DNA of 64,000 bases from an uncultured Lachnospiraceae bacterium (GTDB lineage: Bacteria > Bacillota > Clostridia > Lachnospirales > Lachnospiraceae): the NCBI GenBank assembly GCA_937920345.1, contig CALGVA010000019.1, positions 23,847-87,846 of the forward strand, written 5' to 3'. This document shows positions 1 through 8,014 of this stretch, piece after piece (position 1 is the first letter of the stretch; every line of letters starts with the position of its first letter). The notes under the pieces were generated by a model. The model was not told where the DNA came from, did not search any database, and worked only from the letters and a program-made list of their open reading frames with translations. Both the position numbers and the translations under genes were made by a program.

Positions 1-815
1 TTCACAGCTTCAGCCGCCCTCTGTGCCGTCTCACACCGCCTGTATATACCGAACACCGTAGGCCCGCTGCCGCTCATCAGCGCATTCTCCGCACCCTCAA
101 GACGCATCAGCTCTTTCAGTTTCTCTATGACAGGATACTCCCTGGCCGTGACCGTCTCCAGTACATTGCCGAGCCGGTCGGTGATTCCTTTCAGATCATG
201 CGCCCGGAGCGCACGGATCATACCGTCTATATCAGGATGATACGTCAGTGTCTCGACGTGCAGATTCCCGTATACAAACGCAGTGGATACGTTGATATCC
301 GGTTTCGCCACCACAAGAAAACACGCTGGCGGCGCCGGCAGCGGTGACAGAATCTCGCCGATTCCCTCCGACAGCATCGTGCCGCCTGCCAGACAGTAAG
401 GAATATCCGCCCCCAGCTTCACGCCCAGCCTCTGCAGTTCGCTTATAGAGTATCTCATTCCAAACAGTTCATTCAACCCGTGCATGGCTGCCGCCGCATC
501 GGCGCTGCCGCCCGCCATCCCCGCAGCGACAGGGATTCTCTTGGTCAGCGTGATCTGTGCACCCTCCCGTATCCCCTTTTCCCGGAAAAGCAGATCTGCC
601 GCCTTACAGATCAGATTGTCGGCGCCTGTCGGAAGCTCCGCGCTGTCTGTCAGCAGTCTGATCCCCGGCTCCGCCATTCTCTCTATAACCAAGTCATCAC
701 ACAGATCAACCGTCTGCATGATCATTCTGACTTCATGATAACCATCCGCCCTGCGCCGCAGGACGTCCAGTCCGATATTGACCTTCGCATATGCTTTTCT
801 GGTGATATGATCCAT
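1..815 (-). CDS. ispE: 4-diphosphocytidyl-2-C-methyl-D-erythritol kinase, 3' end cut by window
   Basis: GHMP-family kinase that phosphorylates the 2-hydroxyl of CDP-methylerythritol with ATP in the non-mevalonate isoprenoid pathway; cytosolic. Reading from the ATG at 815, the protein begins MDHITRKAYAKVNIGLDVL, which is the family N-terminus. The GHMP ATP-binding loop PVAAGMAGGSAD is visible about 95 codons in, and the C-terminal glycine motif MSGSGPTVFG lies near position 70-95 of the window. About 271 codons are present; the family is usually 280-290 residues, so only the last few are missing beyond base 1. A GAGG ribosome site sits 7 bases before the ATG. A good promoter lies upstream at 935-964 with palindromes near its start point. 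Identity is very secure; the true end is not seen. Confidence 0.95.
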   Translation of the reverse strand, partial: MDHITRKAYAKVNIGLDVLRRRADGYHEVRMIMQTVDLCDDLVIERMAEPGIRLLTDSAELPTGADNLICKAADLLFREKGIREGAQITLTKRIPVAAGMAGGSADAAAAMHGLNELFGMRYSISELQRLGVKLGADIPYCLAGGTMLSEGIGEILSPLPAPPACFLVVAKPDINVSTAFVYGNLHVETLTYHPDIDGMIRALRAHDLKGITDRLGNVLETVTAREYPVIEKLKELMRLEGAENALMSGSGPTVFGIYRRCETAQRAAEAV

Positions 816-912
816 CTGTCCGCCTCGTCCTCCGTCATGATGTTCTCATGAACCTGTATCCTGGTCTGATTCTGCAGTCCTGTCCGCATCTTCCCCGGTT
901 ACAGATTGCATT

Positions 913-946
913 TTGTATACAATAATTGTATTTTATTATATACAAT
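913..946. promoter_or_regulatory. Palindromic operator-like sites at the ispE promoter
   Basis: A perfect 10-base palindrome TTGTATACAA (913-922) is followed by the inverted repeat ATTGTA (925-930) / TACAAT (941-946), which covers the -10 box and start point of the ispE promoter. The GT..AC core resembles GntR-family operators. Binding by any named regulator is inference. Confidence 0.4.
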
Positions 947-964
947 ACATCTCCGTTTCGTCAA
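935..964 (-). promoter_or_regulatory. Promoter for ispE
   Basis: On the minus strand a -35 TTGACG (959-964) and a -10 TATAAT (935-940) are separated by 18 bases, a near-consensus vegetative promoter. The predicted start near 928 gives a leader of about 113 bases before the ispE ATG. Confidence 0.75.
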
Positions 965-1040
965 GATACGCCCTGTTTTTCCGATGTAGGACGGATTTTG
1001 CGGACATTCAAAATAAAAAAGAATGTGGAGGTAACAGACA

Positions 1041-1415
1041 ATGGCAAAATCATTATTTGAGGAACTGGGTGGCAGATACGAGCGGCAAGGCGATTACTTA
1101 ATACCGTGCTTGGCTGTACCCGCCGAAGAAGAACAACCCATAGGTATATGGGGACAGCGGCACTTGGACTATCTGAAGCAGTACCGAAAGGTTACATACA
1201 CCAATCTTTTCACAAGCGGCAGGCTCAATACTTATCTTGCCGACATCGACTGGCAGGCGCGGGAACGCTTTGAAAGGCTCATAGAGGGCATGAAACAGGC
1301 GCAGGGCATAACGGAACGCCTAAAGGAGGAAAATGCCTTAGAATGGACGGGACGGCTCAACAACATAAGGGCGTGTGCGAGGGAGATTGTGAATGAGGAA
1401 ATTATTTACACATAG
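1041..1415 (+). CDS. TnpV family transposon-encoded protein
   Basis: A 124-residue protein of the TnpV type, small proteins carried by Firmicute transposons and integrative elements; the biochemical role is not established. The diagnostic core is visible: an N-terminal SLFEELGG segment, then YLIPCL, then IGIWGQRHLDYLK and LFTSGRLNTYL. It starts at an ATG with GGAGG about 10 bases upstream. Downstream, after an AT-rich stretch with a possible gene fragment, come an XRE regulator and a headless serine recombinase, so this is best read as part of a decayed mobile element. The family assignment is fairly secure; whether the protein is still useful is unknown. Confidence 0.85.
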   Translation: MAKSLFEELGGRYERQGDYLIPCLAVPAEEEQPIGIWGQRHLDYLKQYRKVTYTNLFTSGRLNTYLADIDWQARERFERLIEGMKQAQGITERLKEENALEWTGRLNNIRACAREIVNEEIIYT

Positions 1416-1794
1416 GCAATACAGCGACAGAGGGTTAAATTTCTGTCGCTTTTTTCTGGAATCTTAGTGTCTGTATTCGTACCTTTCATATTAAAATCTT
1501 GAGAAAGGCAGCATAAGTGTCTATAATTGTGAGGCGTTAAATGGCTATTCAGACTATTGAACATAAAAAAGAAATGTTACAGGTGATTATTAATGCCGAC
1601 AGATAAATAATGAAATTATGCGGTTAAAATATCATGTTGAAATGTTTGATAAAAAACTGTAGGCGAAAAAAGATAACGGATAGCTAGCATTAACTATTCG
1701 ATGTAGCAGTCAACTGATGGTTGAATTAGAGAATCAACCAATAGTTCCTTTCAAAAAAATGCTTATTATGTATGATAAAACTAGGAGGTAAGAA
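1416..1794. other. AT-rich relic region, possible MerR-type C-terminal fragment
   Basis: No intact gene. From 1541 an ATG opens 21 codons ending in TAA; after a one-base frame change the reading continues to a TAG at 1662 with ...RLKYHVEMFDKKL. This pattern resembles the C-terminal dimerisation helix of MerR-family regulators, with a frameshift, but the similarity is weak. The rest is AT-rich with no recognisable motif apart from AGGAGG (1783-1788), which serves the next gene. Confidence 0.3.
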
Positions 1795-2268
1795 ATGAAT
1801 CAAGAAAAAATTGGAAAATTTATTGCTGAATGTCGTAAAGAAAAAAATCTTACTCAGTTACAGCTGGCAGAAAAGCTTAACATTAGTAATAGGGCTGTTT
1901 CAAAATGGGAAACAGGAAAAAGCTGTCCAGATGTATCAATAATGATGGAGCTATGTGACATTCTTGGAATAAATGTAAACGAATTGTTATCGGGAGAAAG
2001 GATTATAATGGAAAATTATCAAAAAAAAGCAGAACAAAATTTGGTGGAATTACAGAAACAAAAAGAGCAAGCAAACAAGATGAAAAGAAAATTGGAAATT
2101 TTATGGGGAGTGATTGCAATTATTCTATGTCCAGTTCATTTAGCTATAAATTATTTTTATCCTGAAAATCAAGGAACATATATTGGTTGGGTGATTTTGA
2201 TAGTAGGGGCTCTTTTGTTTGTGCCATATTTTTTGAAATATTACAAAGTGGAAATTAAATTGAAATAA
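1795..2268 (+). CDS. XRE-family HTH regulator with C-terminal membrane segments
   Basis: 157-residue putative DNA-binding membrane protein. Residues about 6-60 form a Cro/C1-type helix-turn-helix (LTQLQLAEKLNISNRAVSKWE), ending in the typical DILGINVNELLSGE. A lysine/glutamine-rich linker with coiled-coil character (about 75-100) leads to two hydrophobic stretches (about 102-120 and 128-147) that look membrane spanning. This HTH-plus-two-helices layout is common in Clostridia, often beside transporters or in mobile elements; signal and targets are unknown. AGGAGG lies 6 bases before the ATG. Base composition is clearly more AT-rich than the surroundings, consistent with transfer along with the flanking TnpV gene and recombinase remnant. 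Confidence 0.8.
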   Translation: MNQEKIGKFIAECRKEKNLTQLQLAEKLNISNRAVSKWETGKSCPDVSIMMELCDILGINVNELLSGERIIMENYQKKAEQNLVELQKQKEQANKMKRKLEILWGVIAIILCPVHLAINYFYPENQGTYIGWVILIVGALLFVPYFLKYYKVEIKLK

Positions 2269-2381
2269 GTTACTAGCTGATATATTTGAACTTTTTTGTA
2301 AAGAAAAAGCTAAATTCCTATCTATCGGGCAGGTAAATATATCATTAAAGAGCCAAACGCATAGATGCAGAGCCGATAAAC

Positions 2382-3335
2382 ATGTGGAATAAAAATCACA
2401 GTTTATCCGAGAACAGCGTAAGAAATATTTTAAGAAGCCCTATCTACGCGGGAAACCTTGCAGGCTACAAGCAGATTTCCGCCAATATGAAAAGCAAGAA
2501 ACGCCCCTCTAAGCTGCCCGAAGAATGGGAAGTGATACCCGATACCCATGAGGGGATAGTCACGCAGGAGGAGTTTGACACCGTACAGCAGCTTATCACA
2601 AGCCGCAGACTGCCCGAAAACAAGGGCGGCTTTGAGAACATTTTTGCAGGCGTTATCAAGTGTGCGGACTGCGGCTACGCTCTTCGGGCTATGAGTGCCA
2701 ACAGAAGAAAACGCCCCGACATCATCGACTGCATACAATACACCTGCAATAATTATGGCAGGTATGGCAACGTCATGTGTACCGCACACGCCATTGAAGC
2801 GAGGGATTTATTCAATGCCGTCCTTGCCGACATCAACCGTTTTGCGGATATGGCGGTGAATGACGAGCGGGCGGTGAGGGCGATTGAGAAGCGGCTCACG
2901 GAAACAGACCAGAGCAAGGCAAAGGCAATGGAGAAAGAACGGAAGAAGCTGAACAAACGCCTTGCGGAGCTTGACAGGCTGTTTTCCTCTCTCTATGAGG
3001 ATAAGGTCATGGAGCGTATCACCGAGCGGAATTTTGAGATGATGTCGGGGAAATACCAGAAAGAACAGCTTGAAATCGAAGCACGCTTAAAAGAGCTGGA
3101 CGCAACAGTGATAAATGCACTGATAGACAAGATACTTGCTTCGGAGCGTGAAAAATCGGCAGACGGAACAGTGAAGCAGGAAATCAAGATTTACTATAAA
3201 TTCATCGGCTTTGTCGGTGAATTACATATCACACCCACAAAGCGGTGGACAGCATTAAAGCCTAAGAATTGTACAGTGTGCGGTGTTGAATACGTCCCCC
3301 GCTCCGCAATATCGAAGTATTGTCCAGAGTGCTGA
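2382..3335 (+). pseudogene. Large serine recombinase remnant lacking the catalytic domain
   Basis: Encodes the C-terminal 317 residues of a TndX/TnpX-type large serine recombinase. Seen: the recombinase-domain segment SVRNILRSPIYAGNL near residue 12, a zinc ribbon (CADCGYALR ... C ... C, about 100-140), a charged coiled-coil (about 165-225), and a C-terminal CTVCG...CPEC cysteine pair. The N-terminal resolvase domain with the catalytic serine (normally about 150 residues plus linker) is missing, and the frame upstream is closed by a stop. No good ribosome site precedes the ATG. The gene is therefore a 5'-truncated relic and cannot catalyse strand exchange by itself. It marks the right part of a decayed mobile element spanning roughly 1.0-3.3 kb. 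Confidence 0.85.
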
Positions 3336-3637
3336 GGAAAGATAAGAAAGGCTCAAGGGACAGAAACGAAACGTAGGAGCAGAGAACGAAATAGACAGGC
3401 ATGTATTGAACTGTCCGCAAAAAATGACCGACTGAAGTAGAACGCAACCGGAAGCACGCTGATTCTCGACATGTCCTGAACGGGCGGATTATTGTCGTAA
3501 AATTTCTGAAAAAAATAGGCTCTACTCCTAATTTTTCCAGAGGTATGGTACGATATAGATAATAGAAGACGGGGATAATCCCCTGCATGTAACCGAAAAC
3601 CGAACAACATAACAACAAATTCCAAGGAGGGATACCA
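3336..3637. other. Intergenic region at the right edge of the element relic
   Basis: No gene seen. Purine-rich sequence follows the recombinase stop and changes to ordinary chromosomal composition near 3460. A small hairpin GGGGATAATCCCC lies near 3573. The last bases carry AAGGAGGG, 6 bases before the ATG at 3638. A promoter is not clear. Confidence 0.4.
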
Positions 3638-4255
3638 ATGAGCGTAAATGGAGTTACCGGTGCTGCGAATACTTATGATGTCTATCAGGCAAATCAGACA
3701 GCCGCGAAGACAGCCGAAGAGAAAACTTCCGAAGCCAAGGCTTCCGAAGACAAAAAAAATACAGGTGTTGTCTATGAAGCATCCAAGGACGCAGACACCA
3801 ATACTGCCAAAACTTACACACAGAACACTGCTTTAGTTAACAAAATGAAAGCCGATGCGGAAGCTCATGCACAGCAGCTGCAGAATATCGTTCAGCAGTT
3901 GATGGGCAAACAGGGTGAGACTTTCAATACCGCAAACGGCATCTGGTCCGTTCTTGCCGGCGGCAATTTCACAGTAGACGCCGCTACGAAGGCACAGGCT
4001 GAGAAAGATATCGCTGAAGACGGTTACTGGGGCGTTCAGCAGACATCGGACAGAATTATTGATTTTGCAAACGCGCTGACAGGCGGCGATCCGAGCAAGA
4101 TCGAAGAGATGCGCGAAGCTTTCAAGAAGGGCTACAAACAGGCTGAGAAGACATGGGGCGGTCAGCTTCCTGACATTTCCCAGAGAACTTACGATGCTGT
4201 AATGGAAAAGTTTGACAAGATGGCTGAAGAAGCAGGACTTACAACGTCAAACTAA
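3638..4255 (+). CDS. DUF5610-like uncharacterised protein
   Basis: 205 residues, no signal peptide or membrane segment. Residues about 1-60 are low-complexity and rich in Ala, Thr, Lys and Glu, like a disordered tail. Residues about 70-200 form a helical domain with the pattern DGYWGVQQTSDRIIDFANALTGGDP, FKKGYKQAEKTWGGQLPDI and TYDAVMEKFDKM, which matches the layout of DUF5610 (a TxDRIxxFA...FxxGfxqA...TYdxVm motif). Function is unknown; relatives are frequent in flagellated bacteria, fitting this genome's flagellins but proving nothing. A very strong AAGGAGGG site precedes the ATG and a terminator follows directly, so it is probably a single-gene, well-translated unit. Confidence 0.75.
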   Translation: MSVNGVTGAANTYDVYQANQTAAKTAEEKTSEAKASEDKKNTGVVYEASKDADTNTAKTYTQNTALVNKMKADAEAHAQQLQNIVQQLMGKQGETFNTANGIWSVLAGGNFTVDAATKAQAEKDIAEDGYWGVQQTSDRIIDFANALTGGDPSKIEEMREAFKKGYKQAEKTWGGQLPDISQRTYDAVMEKFDKMAEEAGLTTSN

Positions 4256-4285
4256 TCTGTGTTATCATATTTACTTCCCAAAGTT

Positions 4286-4320
4286 AAAAGAAGTCAGGTT
4301 TCCCAACCTGACTTCCTTTA
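4286..4320. terminator. Bidirectional terminator
   Basis: An 11-base perfect stem GAAGTCAGGTT/AACCTGACTTC (4290-4300 / 4305-4315) with a 4-base loop. T-rich tracts flank it on both strands, so it can end the gene at 3638 (+) and the hydrolase at 5533 (-). Confidence 0.8.
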
Positions 4321-4354
4321 GTTATGTCATAAAATATTCTTCTATCCAAATATG

Positions 4355-5533
4355 TCAGTCATCCAGCGCGGAAAATAATACATTGCGCAGCCTGCGGGTA
4401 TACGCGGTGGTTCCCGAATCCGTCTGCTGCTGCATAATCAGCAGCGTCAGATCATGCGCCGGATCATTCATCATATAAGTGCCGAGCCAGCCGTCCCAGC
4501 CGTACTCTCCTCTGCTGCCGAGTCCGGCCGCCTCCTCCGGTGCGTCCATGATACGCATAAGACTGCCGTATGTATAACCTTTCAGGGACTCCCATGTCTC
4601 CAATCCCGCTCTCTGCGCCGGCAGTATATGTGCCGTGGTCATATACGCCACCGTACCGGATGACAGAACTCTCGTACCGCGATAAGTCCCGCCGCCCAGC
4701 AGCATTTGCGTAAATTTCGCATAATCATCTATCGTGGAACACAGTCCCGCACCGCCCGACTCATATGCCGGACGTGTTTTCATCCGGTTCTGTATACCGA
4801 GATGGCACTGTGTCTCCTCCACCAGCCTGCCTTCCGCCTTCCGGTAGACTTTCGCAAGCCGCCCCTGTTTCTCCGCCGGCACGTAGAAGTCCGTATCCGT
4901 CATTCCCAATGGTTCGAAAATCCTTTCTTTCAGGAACTGTCCGAAGCGCATACCGGACACCACTTCCACAATAGCGCCTAACACATCCGCTGACAGCCCG
5001 TACTGCCATGTCGTACCCGGAATAAAAGCGAGCGGCAGCTTTCCGATACGATTGGCAACCTCCACTGTCGTATGCGCCTGCTGCGTCATCAGCTTATCCT
5101 TGATCTCCTCGATCAGCCTGTCACTGCGGATTTCTGCCGGTGATCCCTCGCCCGGATAGGCAAGTCCGGAAGTCATATTAAGCAGGTTCTGTATGGTAAT
5201 CGGACGTTTCACCGGCACGATCACGCCCTGTTCCACCACATACTGGTTACGGAATCCCTGGAGATAATCAGATGCCTGATCTAACAGATCCATTCTGCCT
5301 TCCTCCAGCAGAATCATAACGGCAGCCGCTGTAACCGGCTTCGTCATGGAGTACAGTCTGTGTATCGTATCCCTGGTCATCCTGCGCTCCGCGGCAATAT
5401 CGCTGTATCCCGTCTCATAATAACACTGTTCTTCCCCGTGCCGGATGACCATGCAGCTTACTCCCGCCGCGAATCCCCGCTCCGTCATCTCCCGCATGAT
5501 ATCCTGTAATCTACCCAATTTCTTCAGATTCAT
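4355..5533 (-). CDS. Serine hydrolase of the beta-lactamase class C / EstB family
   Basis: 392-residue protein with the penicillin-binding-protein-like serine hydrolase fold. Catalytic SxxK is S62-MT-K65 (YSMTK). The second motif tyrosine is Y178 in WQYGLSADVLG, and the third-motif region is GWDGWLGT near the C-terminus. The fold, with ITIQNLLNMTSGLAYPG and FEPLGMTDTDFYVP, is that of EstB-type esterases and D-aminopeptidase-like enzymes rather than a true AmpC. No signal peptide is visible, so it is probably cytosolic, and the substrate cannot be predicted. It is a lone gene on the minus strand with the shared terminator at its 3' end; the upstream intergenic region holds a direct repeat. Confidence 0.85.
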   Translation of the reverse strand: MNLKKLGRLQDIMREMTERGFAAGVSCMVIRHGEEQCYYETGYSDIAAERRMTRDTIHRLYSMTKPVTAAAVMILLEEGRMDLLDQASDYLQGFRNQYVVEQGVIVPVKRPITIQNLLNMTSGLAYPGEGSPAEIRSDRLIEEIKDKLMTQQAHTTVEVANRIGKLPLAFIPGTTWQYGLSADVLGAIVEVVSGMRFGQFLKERIFEPLGMTDTDFYVPAEKQGRLAKVYRKAEGRLVEETQCHLGIQNRMKTRPAYESGGAGLCSTIDDYAKFTQMLLGGGTYRGTRVLSSGTVAYMTTAHILPAQRAGLETWESLKGYTYGSLMRIMDAPEEAAGLGSRGEYGWDGWLGTYMMNDPAHDLTLLIMQQQTDSGTTAYTRRLRNVLFSALDD

Positions 5534-5565
5534 ATTTTATCACCCGCTTCCCCATATACCGCTAT

Positions 5566-5740
5566 TTATTCGCGCTCGAAAAACAAATGTCTGCTTCGCA
5601 GCCGCTTGTTTTTCTTCTGCTCCTGTTTATACTCGCAAACCCGCGCTTTCGCGCTCTCTGTCCGATTCCATCGGACGTTTGCTCGTTATTCGTGCCCGAA
5701 AAACAAATGTCTGCTTCGCAGCCGCTTGTTTTTCTTCTGC
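5566..5740. repeat. Pair of 55-base direct repeats 120 bases apart
   Basis: Copies at 5566-5620 and 5686-5740 differ at only two positions in the part read. Each contains a nested palindrome: AAACAA ... TTGTTT outside and CTGCTTCGCAG inside. The spacer between them also contains an inverted repeat (TCCGATTCCATCGGA). Any protein reading across it only translates the repeat, so this is an intergenic structured repeat between the hydrolase and the glycosidase operon. Confidence 0.8.
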
Positions 5741-5979
5741 ACGAGAATATTTTATCACACAATCTGTCTTCTGTAATGACTCCGGGAAAAATTTGCTAAA
5801 AATAAATGCAATAAATCAGCAATTTAGTAAGTATCTTCCAGACCGCAAATACGTTATACTGTTCCCATACACCGCATGTTCCGCACGCGGATAAAACCGG
5901 CTGTTCATCATGTACCGGATACATAACGTGCGGGCGCGGCACAATCAATACGACTACACAGAAAGGATTCCTACCAGCT

Positions 5980-7995
5980 ATGATTGAGAATAACAATGTA
6001 CACAAAATCCTGTACGGCGGCGACTACAACCCGGAGCAGTGGCCGGAAGACACCTGGGACGAAGACATGCGTCTGATGAAACTGGCGCACATTGACGTCG
6101 TTACCCTGAACGTATTCAGCTGGGCAGCCCTGCAGCCCTCTGAGGACACCTACTGCTTCGACAAACTTGACCGGATCATGGAGAAAGTTACGAGCAACGG
6201 TCTGAAAGTCTGTCTCGCCACTTCCACGAGCGCGCACCCCGCGTGGATGGCCAGACGGTATCCTGATATCCTGAGAACAGAATTTAACGGCATGAAACGT
6301 AAATTCGGCGGCCGTCACAATTCCTGCCCCAACAGCCCGACCTATCGCAGATACGCGCAGGCTCTGGCCGGAAAACTGGCAGAGCGGTATCAGTCTTATG
6401 ACAATATCGTAGCCTGGCACATCTCCAACGAGTACGGCGGGGAGTGTTACTGTGAAAACTGCGAACGCGCATTCCGCAAATGGCTGCAGAAGAAATACCA
6501 GACCATCGACGCCGTCAATGAAGCATGGGATACTGCTTTCTGGGGACATACTTTCTATGATTTCGAGGATATCGTACTGCCGAACATGCTCTCGGAGCAT
6601 TTCGCCGTTAACCGGACCACTTTTCAGGGAATCTCTCTGGATTACCGGCGTTTTAACTCAGAGAGTATTCTGGAATGTTACCGGCTGGAATATGACACGA
6701 TCCATGCCATCACGCCGCATATTCCGATCACGACGAACCTGATGGGAAATTATCAGCCGTTAGATTATCAGATGTGGGCAAAGTACATGGATTTCGTCTC
6801 CTGGGACAACTATCCCGCCTACAATGACACTTTGGAGGTCACTTCCTTCAAGCACGATCTCATGCGCGGCTTGAAACAGGGCAAACCTTTCGCCCTGATG
6901 GAGCAGACGCCCAGCGTCACCAACTGGCACCCCTACAACGCGTTGAAACGCCCCGGCGTCATGCGGCTGTGGAGCTATCAGGCCGTGGCGCACGGTTCGG
7001 ATACCATCATGTTTTTCCAGATCAAAAGAAGCATCGGCGCCTGTGAAAAATACCACGGCGCAGTCATCGATCACGCTGGTCACGAAAATACAAGAATTTT
7101 CCGTGAAATATCCGCGCTGGGCGCAGAGCTTGACAAGATCGGCTCCCTCACCCTCGGCGCAAGAACAGACGCGAAGGCGGCTATTGTCTTTGACTGGGAC
7201 AACTGGTGGGCCACGGACTATTCTGCCGGCCCCAGTGTCAATCTGCACTACTGTGACGAGATACTGAACTATTACAAGTCTTTCAACAACCTGAATATTT
7301 CCGTGGATCTGATCAGCGTAGAGGACGACCTGTCCGCCTACCGCCTTGTAGCGGCTCCTGTTCTGTATATGGTGAAACCGGACTATGACGAGAAGATCCG
7401 TCGCTTCGTGCAGGACGGCGGCACCTTCCTGACCACATTTTTCAGCGGCTACGTGGACGATCACGATCTGGTCACGATCGGCGGCTATCCGGGTAAGCTG
7501 CGGGACATCCTCGGTATCTGGGTGGAGGAGGAAGACGCGCTTCCCGAGGAAGCACATAACAGTTTTGTATACAAGGGCACGACTTACCCGGCTTCTCTGC
7601 TCTGCGACCTGCTACACACCGAAGGCGCGCAGCCGCTTGCAGCTTACGAACAGGATTTCTATGCCGGAATGCCGGTTCTGACCCGCAACACCTACGGTAA
7701 GGGAACCGCCTACTATGTCGCCACCCGCTCCAATGCCGCTTTCTACCGCACGCTGATCGCTGAGATCTGTGCGGACACTGATATCCGGCCGATCATCGAC
7801 ACACCGGACTGCATCGAGGTGACAAAGCGCGCCAATGATAACGGTACGTTCCTGTTCTTCTTAAACCATGATGATGAGAGTCATAACATTACGCTTAACT
7901 GCGCCGGCAAAGATATCCTTACGGATGCGGCGTATAAGAGCGGCGACACACTGACATTAGCGGCTAAGGACGTGGCAATCCTGCTGGTATTATAA
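5980..7995 (+). CDS. Beta-galactosidase, GH42
   Basis: 671-residue glycoside hydrolase family 42 enzyme that releases terminal beta-D-galactose; no signal peptide, so cytosolic. The N-terminus LYGGDYNPEQWP is the GH42 hallmark. The acid/base is E151 in WHISNEYGG and the nucleophile is E309 in ALMEQTPS. C116, C156, C158 and C161 match the four-cysteine zinc cluster of the family. The trimerisation domain and a small C-terminal beta domain follow, and the length is typical. It is first in a plus-strand operon with a GH29 fucosidase 19 bases downstream and a YesN regulator after that. Together with the GH31 alpha-xylosidase in this locus, its most likely in vivo substrate is galactose capping a xyloglucan side chain, though galacto-oligosaccharides are also possible. 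Confidence 0.93.
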   Translation: MIENNNVHKILYGGDYNPEQWPEDTWDEDMRLMKLAHIDVVTLNVFSWAALQPSEDTYCFDKLDRIMEKVTSNGLKVCLATSTSAHPAWMARRYPDILRTEFNGMKRKFGGRHNSCPNSPTYRRYAQALAGKLAERYQSYDNIVAWHISNEYGGECYCENCERAFRKWLQKKYQTIDAVNEAWDTAFWGHTFYDFEDIVLPNMLSEHFAVNRTTFQGISLDYRRFNSESILECYRLEYDTIHAITPHIPITTNLMGNYQPLDYQMWAKYMDFVSWDNYPAYNDTLEVTSFKHDLMRGLKQGKPFALMEQTPSVTNWHPYNALKRPGVMRLWSYQAVAHGSDTIMFFQIKRSIGACEKYHGAVIDHAGHENTRIFREISALGAELDKIGSLTLGARTDAKAAIVFDWDNWWATDYSAGPSVNLHYCDEILNYYKSFNNLNISVDLISVEDDLSAYRLVAAPVLYMVKPDYDEKIRRFVQDGGTFLTTFFSGYVDDHDLVTIGGYPGKLRDILGIWVEEEDALPEEAHNSFVYKGTTYPASLLCDLLHTEGAQPLAAYEQDFYAGMPVLTRNTYGKGTAYYVATRSNAAFYRTLIAEICADTDIRPIIDTPDCIEVTKRANDNGTFLFFLNHDDESHNITLNCAGKDILTDAAYKSGDTLTLAAKDVAILLVL

Positions 7996-8014
7996 TAAGG
8001 AGTGAGAATACCCC

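Noticed and set aside
5445..5894. Open frames across the 5566/5686 region with a repeated CFAAACFSS peptide
   Set aside because: They only translate the non-coding direct repeats; no ribosome site or homologous domain.
6760..7557. 265-codon open frame antisense to the GH42 gene
   Set aside because: Shadow of a well-supported enzyme gene; no start signals.
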